From assembly GCF_030323145.1 (NCBI RefSeq), contig NZ_CP100470.1, positions 4,877,001 through 4,941,000 on the forward strand: a stretch of DNA of 64,000 nucleotides, in the 5' to 3' direction. The stretch is from Mesorhizobium sp. C432A. Lineage in GTDB: Bacteria; Pseudomonadota; Alphaproteobacteria; Rhizobiales; Rhizobiaceae. Below the pieces are notes generated by a model, which was not told the DNA's origin, made no database searches, and worked only from the letters and a program-made list of their open reading frames with translations. Below are positions 63,818-64,000 of the stretch, piece by piece. The position numbers and the translations under genes were made by a program. Within the stretch, counting starts at the first letter, position 1. Every line of letters begins with the position of its first letter.

Positions 63818-64000
63818 GCACGCATCAACCGCCCGTGAGGCACTCCATCCTTGTCGAGGCTACGATCGCACATGCCTTCAAGGTCTTCACCGAGGACTTC
63901 GGCAGTTTCAAACCCAAAGAGCATAACCTGCTTGCGGTGCCGATCGCGGAGACGATCTTCGAACCCCGCGTTGGCGGTCACGTCTACGACCGCGGTGTGG
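63814..64000 (+). CDS. SRPBCC-domain protein (AHSA1 type), N-terminal part
   Basis: The first 62 codons of a protein that continues beyond the right edge. SILVEATIAHAFKVFTEDFG and FEPRVGGHVYDRG fit the START-like AHSA1 fold often encoded with an ArsR regulator. AGGAGCAGGA precedes the ATG, which overlaps the arsR stop by ATGA. Ligand unknown. Confidence 0.8.
   Translation, partial: MSTHQPPVRHSILVEATIAHAFKVFTEDFGSFKPKEHNLLAVPIAETIFEPRVGGHVYDRGV

Overview
The window is GC-rich, gene-dense chromosomal DNA of a Hyphomicrobiales (rhizobial) alphaproteobacterium, most likely a Mesorhizobium or close relative. The evidence is gene content and order (waaA-lpxK with a DUF4170 gene, epmA divergent from efp, a rluB-type gene followed by rsmD and opposite tadA, an adenylate cyclase with TPRs) and several copies of palindromic mosaic repeats of the kind found between rhizobial genes. 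There are about 60 protein genes, no rRNA, tRNA, CRISPR array, phage or transposase.

Layout. 0-5 kb: threonine catabolism (kbl, tdh), a GGDEF-EAL c-di-GMP enzyme and a MarR regulator divergent from a small membrane protein. 5-13.5 kb: a flavin/Fe-S dehydrogenase related to trimethylamine dehydrogenase, queF, two secreted paralogues, then an operon of a non-pyrrolysine MttB-family methyltransferase and a Tat-exported solute-binding protein, divergent from a LysR regulator. 13.5-20 kb: mutL, a DMT transporter with its LysR regulator and small uncharacterised genes. 20-27.5 kb: envelope and translation genes (lpxK, waaA, an acyltransferase, cysQ, pmbA, epmA, efp). 27.5-36.4 kb: cardiolipin synthase, an EEP-fold hydrolase, and a LacI-controlled sugar operon ending in a GH127 glycosidase, with two identical operator-like palindromes in front of lacI. 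36.7-38.7 kb: class III cyclase-TPR protein. 38.9-44.7 kb: a LysR gene divergent from a six-gene cassette (MFS, cyclophilin-like, cupin, zinc alcohol dehydrogenase, lipocalin-like, MFS). 45.0-50.3 kb: a tightly overlapping operon of a 1362-residue Pls/PosA-type single-module peptide synthetase, a GNAT acetyltransferase and a phosphopantetheinyl transferase. 50.3-64 kb: mostly housekeeping (an M16 peptidase pair with a patatin, rsmD, a rluB-type gene, tadA, ileS), a frameshifted MipA-family outer membrane gene, and an ArsR-SRPBCC pair cut by the right edge.

The most interesting system is the Pls-like synthetase operon. It carries an adenylation domain, a carrier domain and three membrane-linked left-handed beta-helix domains, the architecture known from epsilon-poly-L-lysine synthetase. 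The carrier-activating enzyme and an acetyltransferase resembling polyamine acetyltransferases are encoded with it. The product cannot be read with certainty from the sequence. A second theme is quaternary-amine demethylation around 5-12.5 kb. A third is the palindromic mosaic repeats, one copy of which lies in frame inside the 5' end of an M16 peptidase reading frame.
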